Source: G965212025 sp965215765 (GTDB taxonomy: Bacteria > Pseudomonadota > Gammaproteobacteria > Poriferisulfidales > Oxydemutatoraceae). Taken from it: a stretch of 64,000 bases of DNA. The stretch is from the NCBI GenBank assembly GCA_965215765.1, contig OZ244118.1:1054001-1118000 (forward strand). The letters are read 5' to 3'. The position numbers and the translations under genes were made by a program. Positions 34,131 to 42,670 of the stretch are shown here, piece after piece. Every line of letters starts with the position of its first letter. The stretch's first letter is position 1. The notes below the pieces were generated by a model, which worked only from the letters and a program-made list of their open reading frames with translations, was not told the DNA's origin and ran no database searches.

Positions 34131-34829
34131 GTGAGCCATCCAGTCGACAAGGTACTTCCTCCGGCTGTGGTGTTGCTTTCCGGGGGAATGGATTCGGCAA
34201 CGGTTTTGGCAGTGGCGTCTGCTGAATATAGCTGCCATGCATTGAGTTTCAGCTACGGCCAGAAACACGCTTCAGAACTGGATGCTGCGCGGAAAATTGC
34301 TCAGCAGCTCGCGGTGAAGGAGCACGTCGTTTTCCCTGTGAACCTGGCGGTGTTTGGTGGTTCGGCTTTGACGGATGCGGAAATCCCGGTTCTGAAAATG
34401 GATCCCGCAAGGGAGGGGATCCCAAATACTTATGTTCCGGCGCGTAACCTGATTTTTTTGTCGCTGGCTTTGGCTTGGATGGAAGTGCTTGGCAGTCGCC
34501 ATATTTTTATTGGTGCCAATGTGGTGGATTATTCCGGTTATCCTGATTGCCGTCCCGAGTTCTTCCGGGCCTTTGAAGCGACTTGTAATCTGGCCACTCG
34601 GGCTGGCCAAAGTGGGCACAAGATCAGGATCCATAGCCCTTTGGTGGAAATGCGCAAAGCAGACATTATTCTCTTGGGAACAGAGTTGGGTTTGGACTAT
34701 TCTCAAACAGTGTCATGCTATAGTGCGCGCCCGGGCGGGTTGGCGTGTGGCGTGTGTGAATCCTGCTATTTCCGCAGGAAAGGTTTTATGGAAGCAAAGA
34801 TTCCGGATCCGACCCGATATCAGCAGTGA
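34131..34829 (+). CDS. queC: QueC, 7-cyano-7-deazaguanine synthase
   Basis: 232 residues from GTG 34131, chosen because the PP-loop VVLLSGGMDSATVLA then lies at residues 13-27 as usual. The frame extends further upstream without family features. Zinc ligands are C-x8-C-x2-C-x2-C in SCYSARPGGLACGVCESCYF near the C-terminus. It converts 7-carboxy-7-deazaguanine to preQ0 with ATP and ammonia. It follows queE by about 50 bp and precedes tRNA-Lys, an order common in Pseudomonas relatives. Confidence 0.93.
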   Translation: MSHPVDKVLPPAVVLLSGGMDSATVLAVASAEYSCHALSFSYGQKHASELDAARKIAQQLAVKEHVVFPVNLAVFGGSALTDAEIPVLKMDPAREGIPNTYVPARNLIFLSLALAWMEVLGSRHIFIGANVVDYSGYPDCRPEFFRAFEATCNLATRAGQSGHKIRIHSPLVEMRKADIILLGTELGLDYSQTVSCYSARPGGLACGVCESCYFRRKGFMEAKIPDPTRYQQ

Positions 34830-34854
34830 TTATTTTCGTTTTGAGTTGATGTAC

Positions 34855-34927
34855 GGGTCGTTAGCTCAGCTGGTAGAGCATCGGACTTTTAATCCGTTGG
34901 TCGCAGGTTCGAATCCTGCACGACCCA
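34855..34927 (+). tRNA. tRNA-Lys (TTT)
   Basis: Begins GGGTCGTTAGCTCAGCTGG and closes with GGTTCGAATCCTGCACGACCC. The anticodon loop CTTTTAA gives TTT. CCA is only partly present in the DNA (acat follows the acceptor), so it would be added after transcription. Confidence 0.95.
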
Positions 34928-34988
34928 CATTTGTTTGCAGGCAGGTGTTGGGGGCTGTTACCCCGTGTTTCACAGGCTTGTTCTCTTG

Positions 34989-35333
34989 ATGGCTCAAGGC
35001 AGCATTTTCCAGAAAATCATTGACCGCAGTATCGCTGCTGATATCGTCTTTGAAGACGATCGATGCCTCGCCTTTAAAGACGTGCGGCCGGTCGCGCCGA
35101 TTCACGTGCTGATTATTCCCAAAAAGCCAATTCCCAAGCTGTCAGATGCCACGGCAGAAGACTTGGAGCTGTTAGGTTATTTGCTGGTCAAGGCTCGGGA
35201 AGTGGCATCTTTGTTGGGGTGCGAAGACGCTTTTCGTCTGGTGATCAATAATGGAGCAGAAGCCGGACAGACTGTGTTTCATTTGCATATACATTTGCTG
35301 GCCGGCCGGGCTTTTAGCTGGCCGCCTGGCTGA
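34989..35333 (+). CDS. hinT: HIT family protein (HinT-like)
   Basis: 114 residues. The family histidine triad is FHLHIHLLAGR (about 98-108), with earlier DIVFEDDRCLAFKDVRPVAP and HVLIIPKKPIPKLSD. HinT enzymes hydrolyse purine nucleoside phosphoramidates such as adenylated lysine. The end SWPPG is normal for the family, so this copy is complete. Its last 16 bases (gctggccgcctggctga) are the left border of the 638-bp repeats that follow. Confidence 0.92.
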   Translation: MAQGSIFQKIIDRSIAADIVFEDDRCLAFKDVRPVAPIHVLIIPKKPIPKLSDATAEDLELLGYLLVKAREVASLLGCEDAFRLVINNGAEAGQTVFHLHIHLLAGRAFSWPPG

Positions 35334-35354
35334 GCGTCGGTTCTTACTGCGCAG

Positions 35355-35948
35355 TCAGCCCGGCTTTTCCCGGTTCGCATTGGACGCGCAGTCTTCTGTG
35401 GGCATTTCGCTGACCAGAAAACGCGGATCCAGTCGTTTTTCAAACCAGTTCACACGCCAGTCGAGATGAGCACCGGTTGCACGTCCTGTGGCACCGACTT
35501 CCCCGATGATGCTTCCTTGTTGCACCTGATCCTTGCGCTTGACTCGCAATCTTTCGAGATGCAGGAAAGAGGACGAAATACCATGGCCGTGGTCTATGAC
35601 GAGTGTTCCTCCTGAAAAAAACAGATCATCTTCCGCGAGTGTGACTTCGCCGCCGGCAGGTGCACGCACCAAGGTGTGTTTCGGACACGCCACGTCAATG
35701 CCGTAATGCGGCCTGCGGGGCTTGCCGTTCAGCACTCTCTGGCTGCCGTAGACTCCTGTGACGGGGCCGAACAGGGGCCAGATAAACGGTTCGGCAAAAT
35801 GACGCTTGTTGCTGTCTGTTTCCCGTGCATCGCGCACCATGCGGGTTTCTTTTCGGATGCGCGGAAAGTATTTTGGGTCAGGGGTGACCTTTTGGGCTTG
35901 CAGACCGTGAATCTCTTGTGTCTGGTAGCGACGTTTCGCGACCTTCAA
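35355..35948 (-). pseudogene. M23 peptidase, 5'-truncated copy (distal)
   Basis: Contains codons from KVAKRRYQTQEIHGLQ to the normal stop, thus the whole catalytic domain (HYGIDVACPKHTLVRAPAGG, GAHLDWRVNWF) but no signal peptide and no normal start; a TTG is the only candidate. Without export it could not reach its peptidoglycan substrate. Confidence 0.85.
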
Positions 35949-35981
35949 GGTTTTGCTGGCCGCCTGGCTGAGCGTCGACCC

Positions 35982-36587
35982 TTACTGCGCAGTCAACCCG
36001 GCTTTTTCCCGGGTCGCATTGGACGCGCAGTCTTTTGTGGGCATTTCGCCGACCAGAAAACGCGGATCCAGTCGTTTTTCAAACCAGTTCACACGCCAGT
36101 CGAGATGGGCACCGGTTGCACGTCCTGTGGCACCGACTTCCCCGATGATGCTTCCTTGTTGCACCTGATCCTTGCGCTTGACTCGCAATCTTTCGAGATG
36201 CAGGAAAGAGGACGAAATACCATGGCCGTGGTCTATGACGAGTGTTCCTCCTGAAAAAAACAGATCATCTTCCGCGAGTGTGACTTCGCCGCCGGCAGGT
36301 GCGCGTACCAAGGTGTGTTTCGGACACGCCACGTCAATGCCGTAATGTGGCCTGCGGGGCTTGCCGTTCAGCACTCTCTGGCTGCCGTAGACTCCTGTGA
36401 CGGGTCCGAACAGGGGCCAGATAAACGGTTCGGCAAAATGACGCTTGTTGCTGTCTGTTTCCCGTGCCTCGCGCACCATGCGGGTTTCTTTTCGGATGCG
36501 CGGAAAGTATTTTGGGTCAGGGGTGACCTTTTGGGCTTGCAGACCGTGAATCTCTTGTGTCTGGTAGCGACGTTTCGCGACCTTCAA
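35982..36587 (-). pseudogene. M23 peptidase, 5'-truncated copy (middle)
   Basis: The same truncation as the distal copy and nearly identical to it and to the parent. The C-terminus reads REKAGLTAQ because a base change removes the usual stop. No signal peptide. Confidence 0.85.
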
Positions 36588-36631
36588 GGTTTTGCTGGCC
36601 GCCTGGCTGAGCGCCGGCTCTTACTGCGCAG

Positions 36632-37540
36632 TCAGCCCGGCTTTTCCCGGGTCGCATTGGATGCGCAGTCTTTTGTGGGCATTTCGCCGACCAGAAAACG
36701 CGGATCCAGTCGTTTTTCAAACCAGTTCACACGCCAGTCAAGATGAGCACCGGTTGCGCGTCCTGTGGCACCGACTTCCCCGATGACGCTTCCTTGTTGC
36801 ACCTGATCCTTGCGCTTGACTCGCAATCTTTCGAGATGCAGGAAAGAGGACGAAATACCATGGCCGTGGTCTATGACGAGTGTTCCTCCTGAAAAAAACA
36901 GATCATCTTCCGCGAGTGTGACTTCGCCGCCGGCAGGTGCGCGTACCAAGGTGTGTTTCGGACACGCCACGTCAATGCCGTAATGTGGTCTGCGGGGCTT
37001 GCCGTTCAGCACTCTCTGGCTGCCGTAGACTCCTGTGATGGGTCCGAACAGGGGCCAGATAAACGGTTCGGCAAAATCACGCTTGTTGCTGTCTGTTTCC
37101 CGTGCCTCGCGCACCATGCGGGTTTCTTTTCGGATGCGCGGAAAGTGTTTTGGGTCAGGGGTGACCTTTTGGGCTTGCAGACCGTGAATCTCTTGTGTCT
37201 GGTAGCGACGTTTCGCGACCTTCAAGGTTTTGCTGGCCACTTTTCCTTCGGGAGTTTCTATTCTCAACAGGGCTTCGTGTCGCGCGTCTCTTCCAAAGCC
37301 AAAAACAAATTTACCATCGCGGGTCAGGTGCAGCAGCCGGTCGTCCAGGTACACGGAATTGCCGGGCTCTGTGCTTCCGGTTATCAGCCCTCCCTGCGTG
37401 AAGTTCCCCTGAAGCTCAAGTTGTGACAGGGCGGGCTGGGCGAACAGCAGAAACAGCAAAACAGCAATGGTCTGCCCAATGGCCAAGCCAAAGGTCAATA
37501 TTTCGCCTGTCTTTCCGGGAGGTGATTTCCGCGCTCGCAC
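36632..37540 (-). CDS. M23 family metallopeptidase (secreted peptidoglycan hydrolase)
   Basis: 302 residues. Signal peptide or anchor at about 17-40 (GLAIGQTIAVLLFLLFAQPA, LSQ), an N-terminal beta domain (GLITGSTEPGNSVYLDDRLL), then the LytM domain. The zinc ligands are H and D in HYGIDVAC (about residue 185) and the H of GAHLDWRVNWF (about 266), the H-x-D-W form found in many gammaproteobacterial members. The family cuts peptide cross-links in peptidoglycan. This is the only copy with its own start. Two truncated copies follow it head-to-tail. Confidence 0.9.
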   Translation of the reverse strand: MRARKSPPGKTGEILTFGLAIGQTIAVLLFLLFAQPALSQLELQGNFTQGGLITGSTEPGNSVYLDDRLLHLTRDGKFVFGFGRDARHEALLRIETPEGKVASKTLKVAKRRYQTQEIHGLQAQKVTPDPKHFPRIRKETRMVREARETDSNKRDFAEPFIWPLFGPITGVYGSQRVLNGKPRRPHYGIDVACPKHTLVRAPAGGEVTLAEDDLFFSGGTLVIDHGHGISSSFLHLERLRVKRKDQVQQGSVIGEVGATGRATGAHLDWRVNWFEKRLDPRFLVGEMPTKDCASNATREKPG

Positions 37541-37619
37541 GGTGTTTATGTCTATTCGCTTCCTGTGCGTTGTGCTGTGGTGTTCGCAAGCTCAAGGCAT
37601 TTTGGGCAAACGCATTCCC

Positions 37620-37645
37620 AACCAGCCTTGAATGAACCGTATAAT
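37620..37645 (+). promoter_or_regulatory. Possible carA promoter
   Basis: A perfect TATAAT at 37640-37645 follows a weak -35 candidate (TTCCCA, about 19 bp upstream) in the 240-bp gap between the M23 gene and carA. Confidence 0.45.
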
Positions 37646-37780
37646 AGCCGCTTCGCTACGTCCTTCGGGCGGGTCTGGTCGTTCTTTTAGTACGATGTGC
37701 ATCACAGATGGTCTGCGTTTCTGCACCGAGAGCCGAGATTTACCCTTGAAAACACGAATGTAAAGCCATGAAGTTATGAA

Positions 37781-38926
37781 ATGACAAGGGTTACGAGGGA
37801 TCCCGCAAGTTTGTTGCTTGAGGATGGTGCGGTTTTTTGTGGTCGCCAGGTGGGAGCTGAGGGAATGGCTGTTGGCGAAGTGGTGTTCAACACGGCAATG
37901 ACGGGTTATCAGGAGATATTGACCGACCCCTCTTACCGGCAACAGATTATTACTTTGACGTGTTCGCATGTGGGCAATGTCGGGGTCAATGGGGAAGATT
38001 CCGAGTCGTCCAAAGTCTTCGCTTCCGGTCTGGTGCTGCGGGATGTTCCATTCGTAGAGCAGAACTGGCGTAGCGAGGGTTCGCTTCATGACTTTTTGAA
38101 GCGACGGGGCGTGGTGGCGATTTGTGATGTGGATACTCGGCGCCTGACGCGGCATTTGCGCGAGCAGGGTGCAAAAAATGGGGTTTTGTACAGCGCAAGC
38201 CACAGCGATGAAGAAGCGAAGAAGGCTTTGCTGGGCTTTCGCGGATTGTCAGGTGCTGATCTGGCGGCGGAAGTCAGCACTTCCAGTGCTTATGACTGGG
38301 ATGAAAGCTTGTGGCGTCCCGGGGGTGGATTTGACACCCGCAAGAACGGCGATTTCCACGTGGTGGCGTACGATTTCGGGATCAAGCGGACGATTTTGAG
38401 AATCCTGACCAGCTTGAATTGCAGGGTACACGTTGTTCCAGCCAAAACTCCGGCGAGTGAAGTTTTGCTTTTGCAGCCTGATGGCGTGTTTTTGTCCAAT
38501 GGGCCAGGCGACCCGGAGCCCTGTACGTACGCGATCGACTCGGTGCGCGAAATTTTGGCTGCAGGCATTCCTTTGTTTGGAATATGCCTGGGGCACCAAC
38601 TGTTGTCTTTGGCGTGTGGTGCACGGACTGTGAAAATGAAATTCGGTCACCATGGTGCCAACCATCCGGTTGAGGAGCTGGCTACCGGAAAAGTTTTGAT
38701 CACTTCCCAGAACCATGGCTTCAGCGTTGACGAGAGTTCTTTGCCGTCTTGCCTGTCTGCCACCTACCGTTCCCTTTTTGACCAGAGCCTGCAGGGGATT
38801 CATCACACGCAGAAGCCCGCCTTCGGTTTTCAGGGTCACCCGGAAGCCAGCCCCGGCCCGCACGATCTCACGCCGCTGTTCGCTCACTTCATAAATTTGA
38901 TGGAAGATCATGCCAAAAAGAACTGA
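37781..38926 (+). CDS. carA: CarA, carbamoyl-phosphate synthase small (glutaminase) subunit
   Basis: 381 residues, normal length. The N-terminal CarA domain (LLLEDGAVFCGRQVGAEGMA, GEVVFNTAMTGYQEILTDPS) is followed by a class I glutamine amidotransferase with nucleophile elbow FGICLGHQLLSLA and the His/Glu of QGHPEASPGP. It releases ammonia from glutamine and passes it to CarB for arginine and pyrimidine synthesis. carB overlaps its end by 17 bp. Confidence 0.96.
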   Translation: MTRVTRDPASLLLEDGAVFCGRQVGAEGMAVGEVVFNTAMTGYQEILTDPSYRQQIITLTCSHVGNVGVNGEDSESSKVFASGLVLRDVPFVEQNWRSEGSLHDFLKRRGVVAICDVDTRRLTRHLREQGAKNGVLYSASHSDEEAKKALLGFRGLSGADLAAEVSTSSAYDWDESLWRPGGGFDTRKNGDFHVVAYDFGIKRTILRILTSLNCRVHVVPAKTPASEVLLLQPDGVFLSNGPGDPEPCTYAIDSVREILAAGIPLFGICLGHQLLSLACGARTVKMKFGHHGANHPVEELATGKVLITSQNHGFSVDESSLPSCLSATYRSLFDQSLQGIHHTQKPAFGFQGHPEASPGPHDLTPLFAHFINLMEDHAKKN

Positions 38927-41900
38927 TCTGGAAAGCATTTTGATTATCGGTGCTGGCCCAATTGTCATCGGTCAGGCGTGCGAATTTGATTATTCTGGAA
39001 CGCAGGCGTGCAAGGCGGTTCGGGAAGAAGGCTACCGCATCGTCTTGGTGAACTCTAACCCGGCGACCATCATGACTGACCCTGACGAAGCCGACAGCAC
39101 GTACGTGGAACCGATTGAGTGGCAGTCGATCGCCAAAGTTATTGAAAAGGAAAGGCCTTCCGCTGTGTTGTCGACGATGGGCGGACAAACGGCTCTGAAT
39201 TGTGTTTTGGATCTGGAGCAACATGGGGTGCTCGCGGAATTTGGAGTGGAAGTGATCGGTGCACGCTCAGAGGTCATAAAAATTGCTGAGGATCGCGGGC
39301 GCTTTTGCAAGGCAATGGATGAGATTGGATTGCTGACCGCTCGTTCAATGCTGGTGCATGATTTTGCAGAAGCGCAAGAAGCGCTTCGCCGTTTTTCTTT
39401 TCCGCTGATATTGCGTCCTTCATTCACTTTGGGAGGAAGCGGCAGCAGTGTGGTCAGGAGGCAGGAGGAATTTGCTTCTGCCGTCAAATGTGGTCTGGAT
39501 TTGTCGCCCACTCGTGAGGTGTTGATTGAGGAGTCCCTCTTGGGTTGGGCGGAATATGAAATGGAAGCTGTGCGCGATCAGCGCGACAACTGCATCATCG
39601 TCTGTTCGATTGAAAACGTGGATCCGATGGGTGTACACACTGGAGATTCCATCACTGTCGCACCGGCGTTGACTCTGACTGACAAGGAATATCAGCGCAT
39701 GCGCAACGCCACAGTGGCTGTTCTGCGCAAAGTGGGTGTTGATACCGGTGGTTCCAATGTGCAGTTTGCAGTCAACCCCGAAACTGGCCTGCAAGTCATC
39801 GTGGAGATGAATCCGCGGGTATCACGTTCTTCTGCGCTGGCTTCCAAGGCGACCGGTTTCCCGATCGCGAAAGTGGCGGCGAAACTGGCAGTGGGTTACA
39901 CCTTGGACGAGTTGGAAAACACGATCAGCAGCCAGCGTATGCCAGCCTCTTTTGAGCCGACTTTGGATTATGTCGTGACCAAAGTGCCACGCTTTACGTT
40001 TGAAAAATTTTCGGAAGCTGAAGATTCTCTGAACACACAAATGAAGTCAGTTGGGGAAGTGCTCGCCATGGGGCGCTCTTTCAAGGAGTCTTTGCAAAAA
40101 GCGCTTTACGCGCTGGAAATCGGGGTGGCAGGCTTGGACGAATGCACACCTCCTGCTCACGAAAATGCGGCCGACTGGATCAGGAAAGAGTTGTCTGTTT
40201 GCAGTTCCAGGCGCTTGTGGCAGGTCGCGCAGGCATTCCGGATTGGACTTGGCGTGGACGAGGTGTTTGTGCTGACGCAGATTTCGCGTTGGTTTTTATG
40301 GCAAATCAGCGAAATTGTGGATATGGAGAAAGACCTGGCAAGCCACTGCCTGGAAAGAATGTCCATGGAGGAGTGGATGGCTTACAAGCGATCCGGTTTT
40401 TCCGATGCCCGCCTCGCGAAGTTACTCAACGTGAGCGAAAGCGCAGTCAGAAAGCGGCGTACGGAGCTTGGGGTCAGGCCGGTTTTCAAACGTGTGGATA
40501 CTTGTGCCGCTGAATTTGCGACAAACACTTGTTATATGTACTCGACCTACGAGGAAGAGTGCGAGGCAGCCCCAAGTAACAGCGCGACCAAAGTCATGAT
40601 TTTAGGCAGTGGCCCAAATCGCATCGGGCAAGGTATTGAGTTTGATTACTGTTGCGTACAAGCGGGGCTGGCTTTGCGGGAAATGGGTTATCAAACCTTG
40701 ATGGTGAATTGCAATCCTGAAACAGTATCTACGGATTACGATATTTCTGACCGTTTGTATTTTGAACCGCTGACGATGGAGCATGTGAGTGAAATTCTTC
40801 ATGTGGAGAAGCCTTGGGGAGTGGTGGTTCAGTATGGTGGGTTGACGCCTCTGAAGCTTGCTCGGTCGCTTGAGCGTGCCGGGGTGCGTGTGCTCGGAAC
40901 TTCGCCGGACTCCATTGATTTGGCAGAAGACCGTGAACGCTTCAAGGTGTTGCTCGACCAATTGGGGTTGCGCCAGCCTTCCAGTGCCACGGTGTGTACG
41001 GCTGAGGAGGCGTTTGCTTTCGGCAGGACTCAAGGCTATCCCTTGGTAGTACGGCCTTCTTATGTGCTCGGCGGCAGGGCTATGGCTATTGTGCATGACC
41101 AGGAAGAGCTTGAAATTTATATGCGCAAGGAAACGCACGTGTTGGCTGGAGAAGCGGTTTTGCTGGATGATTTTCTTTGCGACGCCACAGAAATTGATGT
41201 GGATGCTGTGTGCGATGGGGAAGAGGTGTTGATCGGTGGGATCATGCAGCATATTGAGCAGGCCGGTATTCATTCCGGGGACTCCGCCTGTTCGCTACCG
41301 GCTCATTCCATGCCAGAGCACGTGCTGGCTGAAATTGCCCGCCAGGCCACAGTGCTCGCCAAGGCGCTGGCAGTGAAAGGTTTGATGAATATGCAATGCG
41401 CGGTACGTGGTGGCGAAATTTATGTGCTGGAGATTAATCCGCGCGCTTCACGTACGGTGCCATTTGTTTCCAAGGTGACCGGGTTGCCGCTGGCGAAAAT
41501 TGCCGCTCGGTGCATGATGGGGCGGAGCCTTGCTTCGCAGGGAGTGAAAGCCGGGTTTGCCAAAGATTTCTTTGCGGTGAAAGAAGTCGTATTTCCCTTT
41601 CTCAAATTTCCCGGTGTTGATGCAGTCATGGGGCCGGAAATGAAGTCAACCGGTGAGGTGATGGGGCTTGGGAGAAGCTTCGGGGAGGCTTTTCTAAAAT
41701 CTCAGATTGCTGCTGGTCACCGCATACCGAGATCAGGAACCGTGTTGATAAGCGTGCGCGATGCAGACAAAGCAGGAGCCGTCGTATTGGCTCGCTCCTT
41801 TCTTGAGCTGGGTTTCTCCCTGATGGCGACAAAAGGTACGGCACGTGCCTTGCGTGCGGCTTCCATGGAGTGTGAGTACGTGTTTAAAGTCAAAGAGGGG

Positions 41901-42131
41901 AAACGACCACACGTCGTGGATCAAATCAAGCGAAAGGAAGTGGTTTTGATCGTGAATACGACAGAAGGGCGTCAGGCTATAGCAGACTCTTTTGAGATTC
42001 GTCGTGAAGCATTGGTGAATGAAATCTGCTACACCACTACTTTAGCGGGAGCTTTTGCGTTGGTAGAAGCTTTACACTGTCAGCCAGAATTTTTGTGTAG
42101 TTTGCAAGATCTGCACAGCAGAAATGAATAG
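38910..42131 (+). CDS. carB: CarB, carbamoyl-phosphate synthase large subunit
   Basis: 1073 residues, full length. The two homologous ATP-grasp halves begin ILIIGAGPIVIGQACEFDYS and VMILGSGPNRIGQGIEFDYC. The oligomerisation domain lies between, and the C-terminal MGS-like allosteric domain starts near SGTVLISVRDADKAG. It makes carbamoyl phosphate from bicarbonate, ammonia and two ATP. Sequence from about 41457 to 41790 has been copied, fused to a greA fragment, into the gaps between the effector-like genes at 44497, 46457 and 48417. Confidence 0.96.
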   Translation: MPKRTDLESILIIGAGPIVIGQACEFDYSGTQACKAVREEGYRIVLVNSNPATIMTDPDEADSTYVEPIEWQSIAKVIEKERPSAVLSTMGGQTALNCVLDLEQHGVLAEFGVEVIGARSEVIKIAEDRGRFCKAMDEIGLLTARSMLVHDFAEAQEALRRFSFPLILRPSFTLGGSGSSVVRRQEEFASAVKCGLDLSPTREVLIEESLLGWAEYEMEAVRDQRDNCIIVCSIENVDPMGVHTGDSITVAPALTLTDKEYQRMRNATVAVLRKVGVDTGGSNVQFAVNPETGLQVIVEMNPRVSRSSALASKATGFPIAKVAAKLAVGYTLDELENTISSQRMPASFEPTLDYVVTKVPRFTFEKFSEAEDSLNTQMKSVGEVLAMGRSFKESLQKALYALEIGVAGLDECTPPAHENAADWIRKELSVCSSRRLWQVAQAFRIGLGVDEVFVLTQISRWFLWQISEIVDMEKDLASHCLERMSMEEWMAYKRSGFSDARLAKLLNVSESAVRKRRTELGVRPVFKRVDTCAAEFATNTCYMYSTYEEECEAAPSNSATKVMILGSGPNRIGQGIEFDYCCVQAGLALREMGYQTLMVNCNPETVSTDYDISDRLYFEPLTMEHVSEILHVEKPWGVVVQYGGLTPLKLARSLERAGVRVLGTSPDSIDLAEDRERFKVLLDQLGLRQPSSATVCTAEEAFAFGRTQGYPLVVRPSYVLGGRAMAIVHDQEELEIYMRKETHVLAGEAVLLDDFLCDATEIDVDAVCDGEEVLIGGIMQHIEQAGIHSGDSACSLPAHSMPEHVLAEIARQATVLAKALAVKGLMNMQCAVRGGEIYVLEINPRASRTVPFVSKVTGLPLAKIAARCMMGRSLASQGVKAGFAKDFFAVKEVVFPFLKFPGVDAVMGPEMKSTGEVMGLGRSFGEAFLKSQIAAGHRIPRSGTVLISVRDADKAGAVVLARSFLELGFSLMATKGTARALRAASMECEYVFKVKEGKRPHVVDQIKRKEVVLIVNTTEGRQAIADSFEIRREALVNEICYTTTLAGAFALVEALHCQPEFLCSLQDLHSRNE

Positions 42132-42145
42132 ATAGGAGAATCCTT

Positions 42146-42622
42146 ATGTCGCGTGTATTTCTAACCGTATCGGGGGCAAAGCAACTTAAAGAAGAGTTGG
42201 ACTTTTTGAAAACCCGGCAACGCCCCAGCATTACGGCTGCAGTCGCCAAAGCGCGTGAGCATGGAGATCTGCGTGAAAATGCGGAGTATCAGGTTGCCCG
42301 GGAAAAGCAAAGTTTTTGCGAAGGGCGCATCAGAGGCATTGAAGGCAAGCTGGCCACAGCAGAAGTCATTGATGTGACGAAAGTGAATGCCCGTGGGAAA
42401 GTGGTCTTTGGTGCAACTGCCGTCATTCATGATCTTGGCACAGACAAAACACTACGCTACCGCATCGTGGGGGAAGACGAGGCGAATTCTGACAAGGGGT
42501 TCATATCATTTTCTTCCCCTGTTGGAAGTGCCTTGATTGGACATGTGGAAGGGGATGTGGTGGAGATTAAAACGCCTGGCGGGGTGAGAGAGTGTGAGAT
42601 TCTGGAGGTGCTTTATATCTGA
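42146..42622 (+). CDS. greA: GreA, transcript cleavage factor
   Basis: 158 residues. The N-terminal coiled coil carries the conserved acidic tip region REHGDLRENAEYQVAREKQS (about 37-56), which enters the RNA polymerase secondary channel, followed by the C-terminal FKBP-like domain (YRIVGEDEANSDKGFISFSS, SPVGSALIGHVEGD). The ribosome site aggag is 8 bp before ATG. It follows carB by 14 bp, the usual carAB-greA order. Confidence 0.95.
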   Translation: MSRVFLTVSGAKQLKEELDFLKTRQRPSITAAVAKAREHGDLRENAEYQVAREKQSFCEGRIRGIEGKLATAEVIDVTKVNARGKVVFGATAVIHDLGTDKTLRYRIVGEDEANSDKGFISFSSPVGSALIGHVEGDVVEIKTPGGVRECEILEVLYI

Positions 42623-42670
42623 CGTGCAAGATAGATGGCGATGCAAGATCTGCGCGAGCCGACCAATCCG

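Larger units (their letters stand above)
35318..37238. repeat. 638-bp tandem repeat across the HIT/M23 convergent junction
   Basis: Unit borders are at gctggcc 35318, 35955, 36594 and 37232. Each unit contains the last bases of the HIT gene, the short intergenic part and about two thirds of the M23 gene. The HIT end (gctggccgcctgg) and the M23 interior (gctggccactttt) share gctggcc, which could have been the recombination point. The units differ by only a few bases. Confidence 0.95.
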
